Shown piece by piece: positions 7,502 through 15,198 of a DNA stretch of 44,937 nt. Source of the DNA: Limisphaerales bacterium (lineage in GTDB: Bacteria; Verrucomicrobiota; Verrucomicrobiia; Limisphaerales; UBA1100). Under the pieces are notes generated by a model. The model searched no databases, had not been told where the DNA came from, and worked only from the letters and a program-made list of their open reading frames with translations. Each line of letters opens with the position of its first letter. Within the stretch, counting starts at the first letter, position 1. The stretch spans positions 1 to 44,937 of the forward strand of contig JACNJL010000020.1 of NCBI GenBank assembly GCA_014382585.1, read 5' to 3'. Position numbers and translations under genes: made by a program.

Positions 7502-9400
7502 TCAGCTTGCGGCTCCATCACCGCCATCTTCAGCCTTATCTTCACCGGAGCCACCGAGCCAGCGGCGGGCGGCCACGGCCATGGATTCGGGGTTCTCTTT
7601 AATCATATCGCGGAGCACCTCGATGTTCACGCGCTCAGGCTGTTTCTTGCCGAGACCAAAGTCCATAATCAGCTTTTGTTTTTCCTGCTCGATGACTTCG
7701 ACATCATCTTCATCCTCTTCTTCTGCCATGGCTTCGAGCATCTTGCGGCGCTCTTTCTCTTCCTTGCGGCGTTCCATAAGCTGCTGGATTTCGGCGGTCG
7801 AAAGTTTGGATGGATCTTTCAAAGCTTCTTCAATATCTTCCGATGATTTGGCCGAAGCCTCCATTTGTGCCTCGGCATCCATGCCGCCAGTGAGCGCTCC
7901 GGCCGCCGGGGCTGCTATCGCCGCACCTCCAGCCATTGCACCAGCGGGCGCGGCCACCATCGCGGTACCGGCGAGCAATTGACCCACGGGCACGCCGGTG
8001 GGGATCGCCTCTTCGGCGCTGCGTTTCACGAGCTTCACAAATGCCATTAACGCACCCGCACCCAGTAACACGTAAAGGATGTTACGAACCAAGTCACTGA
8101 TCATCGCCTTTGTGGCGGCGGATTCAAGTTCCTCTTTTGCCGCGGTGAGATGGGCATCGTTAAAGACAACTTCCTCTACCGAAATTTTATCACGCCGCAC
8201 AGAGCTATCGTCCGGATCAAGATGCAGGCCGATGGCGTTTTTGACCACATTAGTGAGTTGCATCATTGCGGCAGCATCACGGGCAGTCGCACCTTGAGCC
8301 ACTAACACGGTGGTGGTAATGCGCTCGGGCTTGCCGACGGCTTTCACCACATTGGTGGTGTTTTGGCTGTTGTTAAACGAAATCGTTTTCTCTTCCTTGT
8401 TTTGTGTGTTGTTGGCCAAGGCACCTCCGGTGTTGTTGGTGCTGGTATTGGTGTTGGCGGTGGCCCCGGCCACGCCGCCGGGGCGCGGAGTGGTGTTGCC
8501 GGTGGTGTCGAGGGTGGACTGAAATTGATTGGTCACCACGCCCTCAGGATCAAACTTGATGGCGGTGTGAGTGATTTGGTCATGATTGAGTTCCGCGCTA
8601 ACGGTGACGATGACCTGTCCCGGACCCAGCGCCGGCTCCAGTGTGGAGCGCACTTGGGCGGCCAAATATGTTTCAAAATTTCGGCGCGCCGTGAGTCGGT
8701 TGTTGGCCATCGCGAAGGAACCGTTCCCTTCGCCTTCAGTGGTGAGTTTGTTGCCGTAATTATCAGTCACCACTACGTTATTGGGCTGCAAGCCTTCAAT
8801 GCCCCCAGCCACCAAATGGCGAATGGAATGCACCGCCTCGGGCCGGATCGCCCCGGCGCTATTCAAATTTAACAGTACGGCCGCCGTGGCTTTTTTGCTG
8901 TCATCCACAATCAACCGCGTCTTGGGTAGCACGACGTGTACGCGGGCGCTGCTGACTCCTTGAATCATCGAGATGCTCCGGGCCAACTCCCCCTGCAACG
9001 CGCGCACTTTATTATTCTGCTGCACAAAATCCGACATGCTCACCGTATTTTTATTGTCGAATAATTCCCAACCCACATCGCCCGCTTTCGGCAGGCCACG
9101 GCTGGCGAGAGTCATCCGTAGGCTATACACTTTATCGCGCGGCACCTTAATGCTGGTGCCACCGGCTCCCGCTTCGTAAGGAATATTTTGCTCCTCCAGC
9201 ACCGTGATGATTTCACCGGCGGACTTGGAATCCATATTGCCGTACAGCAATGCAAAATCCGTTTTACTCGTGAAGAACACCACCACCGAAAGCGCGCCGG
9301 CGACGAGCAGGCCGGAGGCGACCACAGTTACTTTTTGGTTCACGCCAAGCTGCTGCCAGATGGTCAGGAGCTGCATCGCCATTGCTTTTATTTTATCCAT
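7502..9400 (-). CDS. fliF: MS-ring protein FliF
   Basis: Forms the MS ring in the inner membrane. The length of 632 is at the long end for the family. Transmembrane helix 1 is at about residues 24-44 (VTVVASGLLVAGALSVVVFF) and helix 2 at about 436-455 (NILYVLLGAGALMAFVKLV). The secretin-like RBM region is intact: LLYGNMD, IPYEAGAGGTSIKVP, SARVHVVLPK, then ASAAVLLNL-type KATAAVLLNL. A Thr/Asn-rich linker lies at about residues 305-335. The acidic C-terminal tail, which binds FliG, has EDEDDVEVIEQEKQ and ends with AAAVRRWL-like VAARRWLGG. The order fliE-fliF-fliG is conserved. Confidence 0.97.
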   Translation of the reverse strand: MDKIKAMAMQLLTIWQQLGVNQKVTVVASGLLVAGALSVVVFFTSKTDFALLYGNMDSKSAGEIITVLEEQNIPYEAGAGGTSIKVPRDKVYSLRMTLASRGLPKAGDVGWELFDNKNTVSMSDFVQQNNKVRALQGELARSISMIQGVSSARVHVVLPKTRLIVDDSKKATAAVLLNLNSAGAIRPEAVHSIRHLVAGGIEGLQPNNVVVTDNYGNKLTTEGEGNGSFAMANNRLTARRNFETYLAAQVRSTLEPALGPGQVIVTVSAELNHDQITHTAIKFDPEGVVTNQFQSTLDTTGNTTPRPGGVAGATANTNTSTNNTGGALANNTQNKEEKTISFNNSQNTTNVVKAVGKPERITTTVLVAQGATARDAAAMMQLTNVVKNAIGLHLDPDDSSVRRDKISVEEVVFNDAHLTAAKEELESAATKAMISDLVRNILYVLLGAGALMAFVKLVKRSAEEAIPTGVPVGQLLAGTAMVAAPAGAMAGGAAIAAPAAGALTGGMDAEAQMEASAKSSEDIEEALKDPSKLSTAEIQQLMERRKEEKERRKMLEAMAEEEDEDDVEVIEQEKQKLIMDFGLGKKQPERVNIEVLRDMIKENPESMAVAARRWLGGSGEDKAEDGGDGAAS

Positions 9401-9435
9401 TGTTCAGTGGGTTGGGGTTTTCAAAATTGGGGACA

Positions 9436-9810
9436 CTAAATCTGCATGCGCATGAGTTCCTGATAACCTTCGAGGAGTTTGTTACGCACTTCCACCATCA
9501 GCTGGAACGCCACGCCGGCTTCCTGCATGGTGATCATCACCTGATGCAGCGGGATGTCTTTGCCCGCAAGCAAATCATTAACTGCCTGGGTGGAATCGAG
9601 CTGCTTGGCGTTGACCTCATTAACAAATTTATCCAGCACGCCACCAAAGCCAACCTGCTCCGGGGCACGTGCCGCTTCTGCTCCCTCCGGCGCCACGGGC
9701 GCACCGGCCTTGCTGGCATCAGTGATCTCGCGGCTGCGATCCATAATCGCGCGTTGCTGGCGGTAGATGTCCGCCAGCCCCTGCGCTGCAACTGGATTTA
9801 CGGGTAACAT
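9436..9810 (-). CDS. fliE: MS ring-rod junction protein FliE
   Basis: Connects the MS ring to the proximal rod and is the first rod protein exported. The 124-residue protein ends with the diagnostic FliE block: KDIPLHQVMITMQEAGVAFQ, MVEVRNKLLEGYQELMRMQI. The upstream VGFGGVLDKFVNEVNAKQ also matches the family. The N-terminal 40 residues are variable. It lies 17 nt after flgC and 35 nt before fliF. Confidence 0.95.
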   Translation of the reverse strand: MLPVNPVAAQGLADIYRQQRAIMDRSREITDASKAGAPVAPEGAEAARAPEQVGFGGVLDKFVNEVNAKQLDSTQAVNDLLAGKDIPLHQVMITMQEAGVAFQLMVEVRNKLLEGYQELMRMQI

Positions 9811-9827
9811 ATTTGTGTGTCGTTCAA

Positions 9828-10253
9828 TTAATTCTTACCGATCGCCAATGTTTGCATAGCCATTTGGCGAGCGGTGCGGATGATGGAAAGGTTCGCCTCC
9901 ATAGCGCGGGAAGAGGCGATCAAGTCCGCCATCTCTTCGTGTACATTTACGTTCGGGTATTTCACCATGCCTTCAGCGTCCGCATCGGGATGACCGGGCT
10001 GATGCATGAATTTGAACGGTCGGTTGTCCGTTTCGATTCCCGCCACGCGTATTTCGGCTTTGGCATTTAGGGGATCAAACTGATTGGCCATAATCGTCTC
10101 GAAACGGACGACTTGCCGTTGGTACGGGCCGCCTTTTTCGGTGCTCGTCGTGTTGGCGTTGGCAATGTTTTGGGAAATGACTTCCATGCGCACCTTCTCC
10201 GCTTGCAAAGCGGAGGCCGCGCTGCCGGCTCCGGGTAAAATGTTAATGTTCAT
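9828..10253 (-). CDS. flgC: Proximal rod protein FlgC
   Basis: Proximal rod subunit of 141 residues. The N-terminal rod motif is AASALQAEKVRMEVISQNIA followed by NANTT; the middle has GHPDADAEGMVKYPNVNVHE, which is the most diagnostic FlgC segment (P.ADA.GYV..PNV); the C-terminus has ASSRAMEANLSIIRTARQMA, forming the second rod helix. It is 20 nt downstream of flgB. Confidence 0.97.
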   Translation of the reverse strand: MNINILPGAGSAASALQAEKVRMEVISQNIANANTTSTEKGGPYQRQVVRFETIMANQFDPLNAKAEIRVAGIETDNRPFKFMHQPGHPDADAEGMVKYPNVNVHEEMADLIASSRAMEANLSIIRTARQMAMQTLAIGKN

Positions 10254-10273
10254 AATAAGGGTCGTGAAAATTG

Positions 10274-10651
10274 TTATCGCGTTTTAATCGCCGAACGTAG
10301 TTTGGAAAACGTTCCGGAAATCATTTGGGTCTGCATGTGGTGGGCCACCATGTTTTTCTGTAACAGCATTAGCTCCTTCTCAAGCTGCACTGAGTTGCCA
10401 TCGCGATTCTGCGCCGTGGCGGAAGTATCCACCGTGATCTTCGCCTGCACCCCGCGCACGGCATCGGCCGAGCCGGTGCCAATGGCGCGCGACAACTCGG
10501 AGGCAAACGTGGACTGCACGTCCATCCGCTTGTAATGCGGAGTCTCGACATTCGCCAAATTGCTGGCGATGGCCTCCTGCCGCAGCGTGGAAGCATCGAG
10601 CATCTTCTTCACGCCTTGGTAATTGGCACCGCTAAAAAGCGCATCAATCAT
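10274..10651 (-). CDS. flgB: Proximal rod protein FlgB, first gene of the minus operon
   Basis: Proximal rod subunit of 125 residues. It has QEAIASNLANVETPHYKR near residue 28-45, and a C-terminal helix with ELMLLQKNMVAHHMQTQMIS. The start MIDALFSG at 10651 fits the usual FlgB opening. A near-consensus sigma-54 promoter lies at 10663-10678, and its expected transcription start (about 10652) falls directly before this ATG, so the mRNA would be almost leaderless. No ribosome binding site can exist inside such a leader. An internal ATG at 10603 would leave a 49 nt leader but would cut off conserved N-terminal residues. Confidence 0.95.
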   Translation of the reverse strand: MIDALFSGANYQGVKKMLDASTLRQEAIASNLANVETPHYKRMDVQSTFASELSRAIGTGSADAVRGVQAKITVDTSATAQNRDGNSVQLEKELMLLQKNMVAHHMQTQMISGTFSKLRSAIKTR

Positions 10652-10662
10652 GCCCCGCGTGC

Positions 10663-10678
10663 AGCAAGCCCCGTGCCA
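10663..10678 (-). promoter_or_regulatory. Sigma-54 (-24/-12) promoter for the flgB operon
   Basis: On the minus strand the sequence reads TGGCACGGGGCTTGCT, which matches the sigma-54 consensus TGGCAC-N5-TTGCW at every defined base, with the essential GG and GC separated by exactly 10 nt. Transcription is expected about 12 nt past the GC, at about 10652, one base before the flgB ATG. An NtrC-type activator able to serve it is encoded at 33139-34557. Confidence 0.85.
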
Positions 10679-10724
10679 TTATAGGGGCTTAAAAACGAAT
10701 TTTCATAAACTGGCGTTTTTTGCG

Positions 10725-10751
10725 TATTTTCCGCGTTTTACGGCGAAAATA
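10725..10751. promoter_or_regulatory. Inverted repeat, possible activator site for flgB promoter
   Basis: Arms TATTTTC (10725-10731) and GAAAATA (10745-10751) are perfect complements separated by 13 nt. The site lies about 73-99 bp upstream of the predicted flgB transcription start, a usual distance for a sigma-54 enhancer. Related GCGTTTT words repeat nearby. AT-rich DNA makes chance repeats likely, so this is tentative. Confidence 0.3.
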
Positions 10752-10815
10752 TCTCACAGTAAAATCCAGCATCCTTGGCATTTTTTACCATTTATTCCAA
10801 TTTTTGTGTTTTTAC

Positions 10816-10834
10816 GATTTTTTGCCAAAAAATC
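10816..10834. promoter_or_regulatory. Perfect inverted repeat upstream of the 10956 promoter
   Basis: GATTTTTT and AAAAAATC flank a 3-nt GCC centre. The centre lies about 69 bp upstream of the predicted start of the plus-strand transcript. It could be an activator or repressor site, or simply an A/T-tract hairpin. No ORF crosses it. Confidence 0.3.
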
Positions 10835-10867
10835 CGTTTTTAGCCCGGGATCGGGTTTTCAAAAAGT

Positions 10868-10883
10868 TGGCCCAGGATTTGCT
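10868..10883 (+). promoter_or_regulatory. Sigma-54 (-24/-12) promoter for the 10956-fliA-mot operon
   Basis: The sequence TGGCCCAGGATTTGCT has GG and GC separated by 10 nt and a perfect -12 element TTGCT; the -24 element differs from TGGCAC at one base. The expected transcript start is about 10894, leaving a leader of about 62 nt before the ATG at 10956. A small CCTTG/CAAGG hairpin lies in that leader at 10910-10925. Confidence 0.75.
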
Positions 10884-10955
10884 GCTCCCTGCCGGATAAT
10901 CATGCTTGTCCTTGCGTGAACAAGGCCGGGCAACTAAGAGAATGAAGTTGATCGA

Positions 10956-13900
10956 ATGAATCTGCGAACCATTCAAGTTACCGCTCTGCTGGGCGGCGCG
11001 CTGATATTTCAGGGTGCCCTGCCCCCGCGTGCGGGAGGTGCTGCGGGTGGTGCTGAATCCTCTCCGGCGCCGGCGATGCCACCGCGGTTGGTGCCGGAAA
11101 CTCCCGGACAGGCTGCCGGACGATTGATGGCTGAGCATTGGGTGGTGATTTTGCGGAGTTGGTTTCAGGATAGTGCGCAATTTGTGGGACACCGCCAAGG
11201 TTTGGTGATTGCGGCAGATCACTTGGACAAACAATTTCCAGTAGCGCCTTGGACTCACCGGCCATTGTGCGGTCCGATGGCGTTGGCGCATCATTTGGCT
11301 CCGCTGTTGCCGGTGGGCGGCGGCCAGCCCCATCCTGAGGAATGGCTGAATCTCTACGCGAACAAAGTTCAAATCGCTCGTTACCAAAAAATTCTGGAAG
11401 ATATTACCCACGTGTTCCAACGGCGCGGCATGTCACCCCTCGTCGCCCACACTGCGGCCATGCGTCAAATTTACACGCGCTGGGATCTTTATGAGCATCT
11501 CATCAAGTTTGGAGCGCCCCCCAAAACACAACAACCGCGCATCTCCAAAAATCCTTACGATCCGCATGCCATTTCCAGTGACGCCACCGACTATTATAAC
11601 CGCGGGCTGATTTGCCAACGGATCGGCAATTTCAAAGATGCCGCTGCCGAGTACGAACGCGCCACCCGCTCACGTCACGCCATGGCGCAGGCGAGCCTCG
11701 CGTATCTTTATGAAACCGGCCAAGGCGTGTCCCGCGACCTGATGAAAGCGCTGGAACTTTACCAGCTCGCCGCTCAACAGGGCCATTCGGTGGCGCAATA
11801 CAATCTCGGCCGCATTTACCAAAACGGGCTCAAGCACCTCAATCAAGTGGTTTCTCCCAACCCCGCACTGGCCGAGCAGTATCTGCGCCGCGCCGCCGCA
11901 CAGGGCGTGGTGGCCGCCTATCATCAACTCGGCATCCTCTATTACACCCAAGGTGGCCGCGTGAATATGGCCGCGCTCACACCGGAGCAGCTCAAACTTT
12001 GGGATAAGAACAACGACGGCCAAGTCCATCCGTCGGAGAACCGTTTATATCAGGACGCGCACGACCATTTTTTGTTGGCTGCCCGACAGAGTTATGGCCC
12101 GTCGCTGCACGCGCTGGGCGTGATGTATCAACAGGGCCACGGGGTGAGTGTTGATCCGGGACGCGCGGCGCATTGGCTGGAACAAGCGGTCAAACACGAT
12201 CAACCCGATTCCTTTTACAACCTCGCCCAACTACACGAAAACGGTCTCGGCGTGCCTCCCAATTTGCCACGCGCCTTTATACTGTATCGGCAGGCCGCCC
12301 GAATGGGGCACGCACCCAGCCAATATAATCTCGGTTTGTTTTATTATCAGGGCCGTCGCGCGGGCGAGCAAGTGACCCTGCAAGTAACGGCAGACTTTGC
12401 CGAGGCGCATCCGGCCGCCTTGCTGACGGCCGAGTTGGCAAAAGCCAGTGCGGTGCTGGCCAGCGCGCAGGCGCGGTATTTGCCGGTGCCCGGCAACGCA
12501 AAATCTCAACGGCTGGAGTTATTCGTACCCGTCGGTCAGGGCCGCCACGCGGCGGAGGTGCTGGGCAAGTGGTACGATGCCGAGCAACCGGGTGAAATGC
12601 CCGAACCAACATACGAAGTGCTGGGCGGCGATGATCCGGTCCGCGCGTATGCGTGGTGGTGGCTGGCCGCGCGCCAACATCAGCAAGCGGCCATCACGGG
12701 GCGCGATTCGTTGCAACGGTTGCTCACTCCCGAGCAACTTCGCAACGCCCGCACTCTGGCCGCCCAACTGCAAGCTGAATCGGCCGCGCCTAGGCCCGTT
12801 AACCCGATGGTGGACGCACAGGCGAACGCCACCTTCGCCGCCAAAGATTGGTCCACCGGATTTTTCGTTTCTCAAAATGGCTACGTCATCACCGGCAAAC
12901 ACCTCAAACACAGCGGCAACCAATATCAAGTGGTCACCGAAAACGGCGCATTCCCGGCGCATGAAGTCGTATTGAGGGGCGATTTAGATCAGTATCTGCT
13001 ACTCAAGGTGAATGGGGATTATCAATTTCCCGCACTCTCGCTCAACTTCAGCCACGGCGTGCGACAGCGTGATCCGGTGCAAGTATTGGGCAACCAATTT
13101 ACCTTCGCCCAACAAGGCACCGGCCCGCGTCCGGCGCTGGCGAAGACCCGCATCTCGGCCATTCTCGGAGCCCAGGCCGATCCGCGATTTTTCACGCTGC
13201 ACAACCCCGCGTTAGGTGATCGGTTGGTCTTTACATTCGAAACCTACCTCGACCGCCGCGGCACGCCCAATGCCGGCAAACACCCTAACATGCCGCGTGG
13301 CGACGACCTGCACCGTCTACAAACAACCAGCCTCAAACGCCTGAAAGCCGCGCTACACGGGGCCCATAACTTACTGGGCAACGCCGACCTGCGCATCGGA
13401 TATATATTGAAAGAAAAACTATGGTACGATGCCATCAACAAACGTTGGCATCGGTTACCCCAACCCCAGGCAAAAGAATTTGGCGCAGGTGAATGGGTCA
13501 TCCTCGACGGTCAACGAATCCGCGAAGCCCCCCCCTTGGAACAAGTGGAAGAAGGCCGTGCATTATTGCAGGTTACCGTTGTGCCCGGCATAATAAATCA
13601 ATCACACGAGACGACACAGACGACACTTCGACTGGCCAAGCTGGTGGAGGAAACGTTGGTAGGGCCGTTTGATGGTTTGAAAAACGACCTCACCTCACTT
13701 GAAAAAGCGCTGGGCGATGCCCACTTCAAAATGCTCCGCCGCACTCCGGGCTTTCGCGGAGTCGCCCTGCTCGATAATCAGGGCCAGGCAATTGGCCTGT
13801 TTTTCCCGGGATACTCAGGGCGCACCCCGGATGTATTTCAAAATTTCAGCTCCTACCACAAACACGTACTGAAGGCCGACCACTTAATCACCTTCCTCAA

Positions 13901-14096
13901 TCGCCTGCCCGATGTGCGTTATCATACACGGCCACCAACACTGCCCAAACTGGCGGCCAGCGAAAAACTCAACTTTGATTCACAAGCTTACCTGCTCGCC
14001 AAAGCACGGTCCGCTATGGTACTCGTACAAGTAGCTGGCGATCAGGCCCCCCCCGCACCTGCGGAGGTGGCCACAAAAGGAGGCACACGCCAATGA
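10956..14096 (+). CDS. Secreted Sel1-repeat protein with EF-hand loop and HtrA-like pseudoprotease domain
   Basis: A 1046-residue protein with a hydrophobic N-terminal signal-like segment (about 5-25). Residues about 205-465 hold five or six Sel1-type repeats (AMAQASLAYLYETGQGV, HSVAQYNLGRIYQNG, PSLHALGVMYQQGHGV, DSFYNLAQLHENGLGV). Among them is one canonical EF-hand loop, D350-N352-D354-G355-E361. Residues about 630-945 resemble a trypsin/HtrA fold: STGFFVSQNGYVITGKHLKH keeps the catalytic His (H649), but the Asp position (GDLDQYLLLKV) reads Gln and the serine motif GNSGGP reads GFRGVA with Arg at 934. It is therefore predicted to be inactive as a protease and may bind peptides or other proteins. 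It leads the sigma-54 operon containing fliA, motA and motB. The function is unknown; a surface or periplasmic role linked to motility is an inference. Confidence 0.8.
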   Translation: MNLRTIQVTALLGGALIFQGALPPRAGGAAGGAESSPAPAMPPRLVPETPGQAAGRLMAEHWVVILRSWFQDSAQFVGHRQGLVIAADHLDKQFPVAPWTHRPLCGPMALAHHLAPLLPVGGGQPHPEEWLNLYANKVQIARYQKILEDITHVFQRRGMSPLVAHTAAMRQIYTRWDLYEHLIKFGAPPKTQQPRISKNPYDPHAISSDATDYYNRGLICQRIGNFKDAAAEYERATRSRHAMAQASLAYLYETGQGVSRDLMKALELYQLAAQQGHSVAQYNLGRIYQNGLKHLNQVVSPNPALAEQYLRRAAAQGVVAAYHQLGILYYTQGGRVNMAALTPEQLKLWDKNNDGQVHPSENRLYQDAHDHFLLAARQSYGPSLHALGVMYQQGHGVSVDPGRAAHWLEQAVKHDQPDSFYNLAQLHENGLGVPPNLPRAFILYRQAARMGHAPSQYNLGLFYYQGRRAGEQVTLQVTADFAEAHPAALLTAELAKASAVLASAQARYLPVPGNAKSQRLELFVPVGQGRHAAEVLGKWYDAEQPGEMPEPTYEVLGGDDPVRAYAWWWLAARQHQQAAITGRDSLQRLLTPEQLRNARTLAAQLQAESAAPRPVNPMVDAQANATFAAKDWSTGFFVSQNGYVITGKHLKHSGNQYQVVTENGAFPAHEVVLRGDLDQYLLLKVNGDYQFPALSLNFSHGVRQRDPVQVLGNQFTFAQQGTGPRPALAKTRISAILGAQADPRFFTLHNPALGDRLVFTFETYLDRRGTPNAGKHPNMPRGDDLHRLQTTSLKRLKAALHGAHNLLGNADLRIGYILKEKLWYDAINKRWHRLPQPQAKEFGAGEWVILDGQRIREAPPLEQVEEGRALLQVTVVPGIINQSHETTQTTLRLAKLVEETLVGPFDGLKNDLTSLEKALGDAHFKMLRRTPGFRGVALLDNQGQAIGLFFPGYSGRTPDVFQNFSSYHKHVLKADHLITFLNRLPDVRYHTRPPTLPKLAASEKLNFDSQAYLLAKARSAMVLVQVAGDQAPPAPAEVATKGGTRQ

Positions 14097-14365
14097 CTCA
14101 ACTTGCCACTACTCTTGCAGGAGCGCTCGGCTTTGCCTTGGTGTGCGCGCTTGGATTTTATCAGGATCGCGGCTGGGATCGCACGCTCACCAGCGCCGCC
14201 ATTGCTGCATTAGCATTTGGATTAGTAGGCCATTGGTGGATGCGCCTGTGGTTTGCCAGCCTCGTCAATGCCCAACAGGAACAAGCTCAGGTGGAAATGG
14301 AACGACAACAACAAGCGCAAGCCGAGGCACTGATCGCCGCCCAAGAAGAGGCCACTCCGGAATAA
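14093..14365 (+). CDS. Small membrane protein of unknown function
   Basis: I do not recognise this 90-residue protein. It has two hydrophobic helices (about 5-22 and 34-55, the second ending in WWMRLWFASLV) and a Gln/Glu/Ala-rich helical tail (about 58-90) likely to form a cytoplasmic or periplasmic coiled coil. Its ATG overlaps the stop of the preceding large gene by four bases (ATGA), so the two are probably translated together and may act together. The next gene, fliA, starts 23 nt later. Confidence 0.7.
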   Translation: MTQLATTLAGALGFALVCALGFYQDRGWDRTLTSAAIAALAFGLVGHWWMRLWFASLVNAQQEQAQVEMERQQQAQAEALIAAQEEATPE

Positions 14366-14388
14366 CCCACAAAAGGAAAATTTGACCC

Positions 14389-15183
14389 ATGGCCCAAGCC
14401 ACCACCAGCCCGAAAAAACGACCCCAGCCACAACGCATCGCGGCGGCCCGGGCGTATCAAAAAATGCACCTCACCGAGGTGACCGAGGAGGAATTGCTGC
14501 TCAACTACGCGCCGGTGATTAGCCAGATGGTGCATCGCTTTGCGCCGCTAGTGCGGGTGACGGTGGACGTGGATGACTTGAAAAATATCGCCTGCCTCGC
14601 GCTCATCCAAAGCGCACACACGTTTGACCCCAGCTTAGGCGTAGTCTTCGAGGCGTATGCGCGGATGCGCATTCGCGGGGCGATCCTCGATGAGATTCGA
14701 AAATCCCAACCGCTTTCGCGCTCGGTGTATTCCCGGCGGCGCGAGCTGGAAGGCAGTCTCGAAAGTTTGCGCATAGAGCTCAACCGCCAGCCCACCGAAG
14801 AAGAAATCGCCGAACGCATCGGCACCACGGTGGATGGCTACCGCGACTTGCTCGACCAACTGCGGCCGGTGATTTTTGTGCCGCTGCATCAAATGCTCGA
14901 AAGCGATGATGAATTCGGCACGGGCGACCAGCATGTGGCTGATCTCACCCAGCCCGATCCATCCGACAATGCCGGCCGGCACGAGCTGCACGCGATGATT
15001 CGAGACCGCATTTTGCAGCTCTCTCGCCAGCAACAGAAGGTTTTACTCTTGTTTTATTACGAAGGATTGCGCATGAAAGACATCGCGGAGTTGATGAACA
15101 TCAGCGAAAGCCGCGTGTGCCAGGTGAACACCGAGGCCGTGTTGTCATTGCGCGCCTATTTGCAACGACAGGAGCGTGTGTAA
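14389..15183 (+). CDS. fliA: Flagellar sigma factor FliA (sigma-28)
   Basis: Alternative sigma factor for late flagellar genes. The 264-residue protein has region 2 at about 40-110 (APVISQMVHRFAPLV, VDVDDLKNIACLALIQS, FEAYARMRIRGAILDEIRKS), region 3 at about 112-150 (LNRQPTEEEIAERIGT) and region 4 with the HTH at about 202-258 (LLLFYYEGLRMKDIAELMNI, SESRVCQVNTEA). This is the FliA/WhiG/SigD form rather than RpoD or RpoH. AAGGA lies 12 nt before the ATG. It sits in an operon behind a sigma-54 promoter, so FliA would be made in the middle stage of assembly. A likely target is the flagellin promoter at 36969-36996. Confidence 0.95.
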   Translation: MAQATTSPKKRPQPQRIAAARAYQKMHLTEVTEEELLLNYAPVISQMVHRFAPLVRVTVDVDDLKNIACLALIQSAHTFDPSLGVVFEAYARMRIRGAILDEIRKSQPLSRSVYSRRRELEGSLESLRIELNRQPTEEEIAERIGTTVDGYRDLLDQLRPVIFVPLHQMLESDDEFGTGDQHVADLTQPDPSDNAGRHELHAMIRDRILQLSRQQQKVLLLFYYEGLRMKDIAELMNISESRVCQVNTEAVLSLRAYLQRQERV

Positions 15184-15198
15184 CAAGGAGGAAAAACA

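Larger units (their letters stand above)
10652..10955. other. Divergent flagellar control region (304 bp)
   Basis: This non-coding stretch separates the minus-strand flgB operon from the plus-strand operon starting at 10956. It is far more AT-rich than the flanking genes, with many T runs. It holds one sigma-54-type promoter at each end, reading outward (10663-10678 minus, 10868-10883 plus), and between them two inverted repeats (10725-10751 and 10816-10834). The layout is what an enhancer-controlled bidirectional promoter would look like. I see no gene in it. Confidence 0.8.

Noticed and set aside
7044-7982. 312-codon Ser-rich open frame on the plus strand
   Set aside because: Antisense to fliG and fliF; the Ser runs arise from the opposite strand of their Glu/Ala codons.
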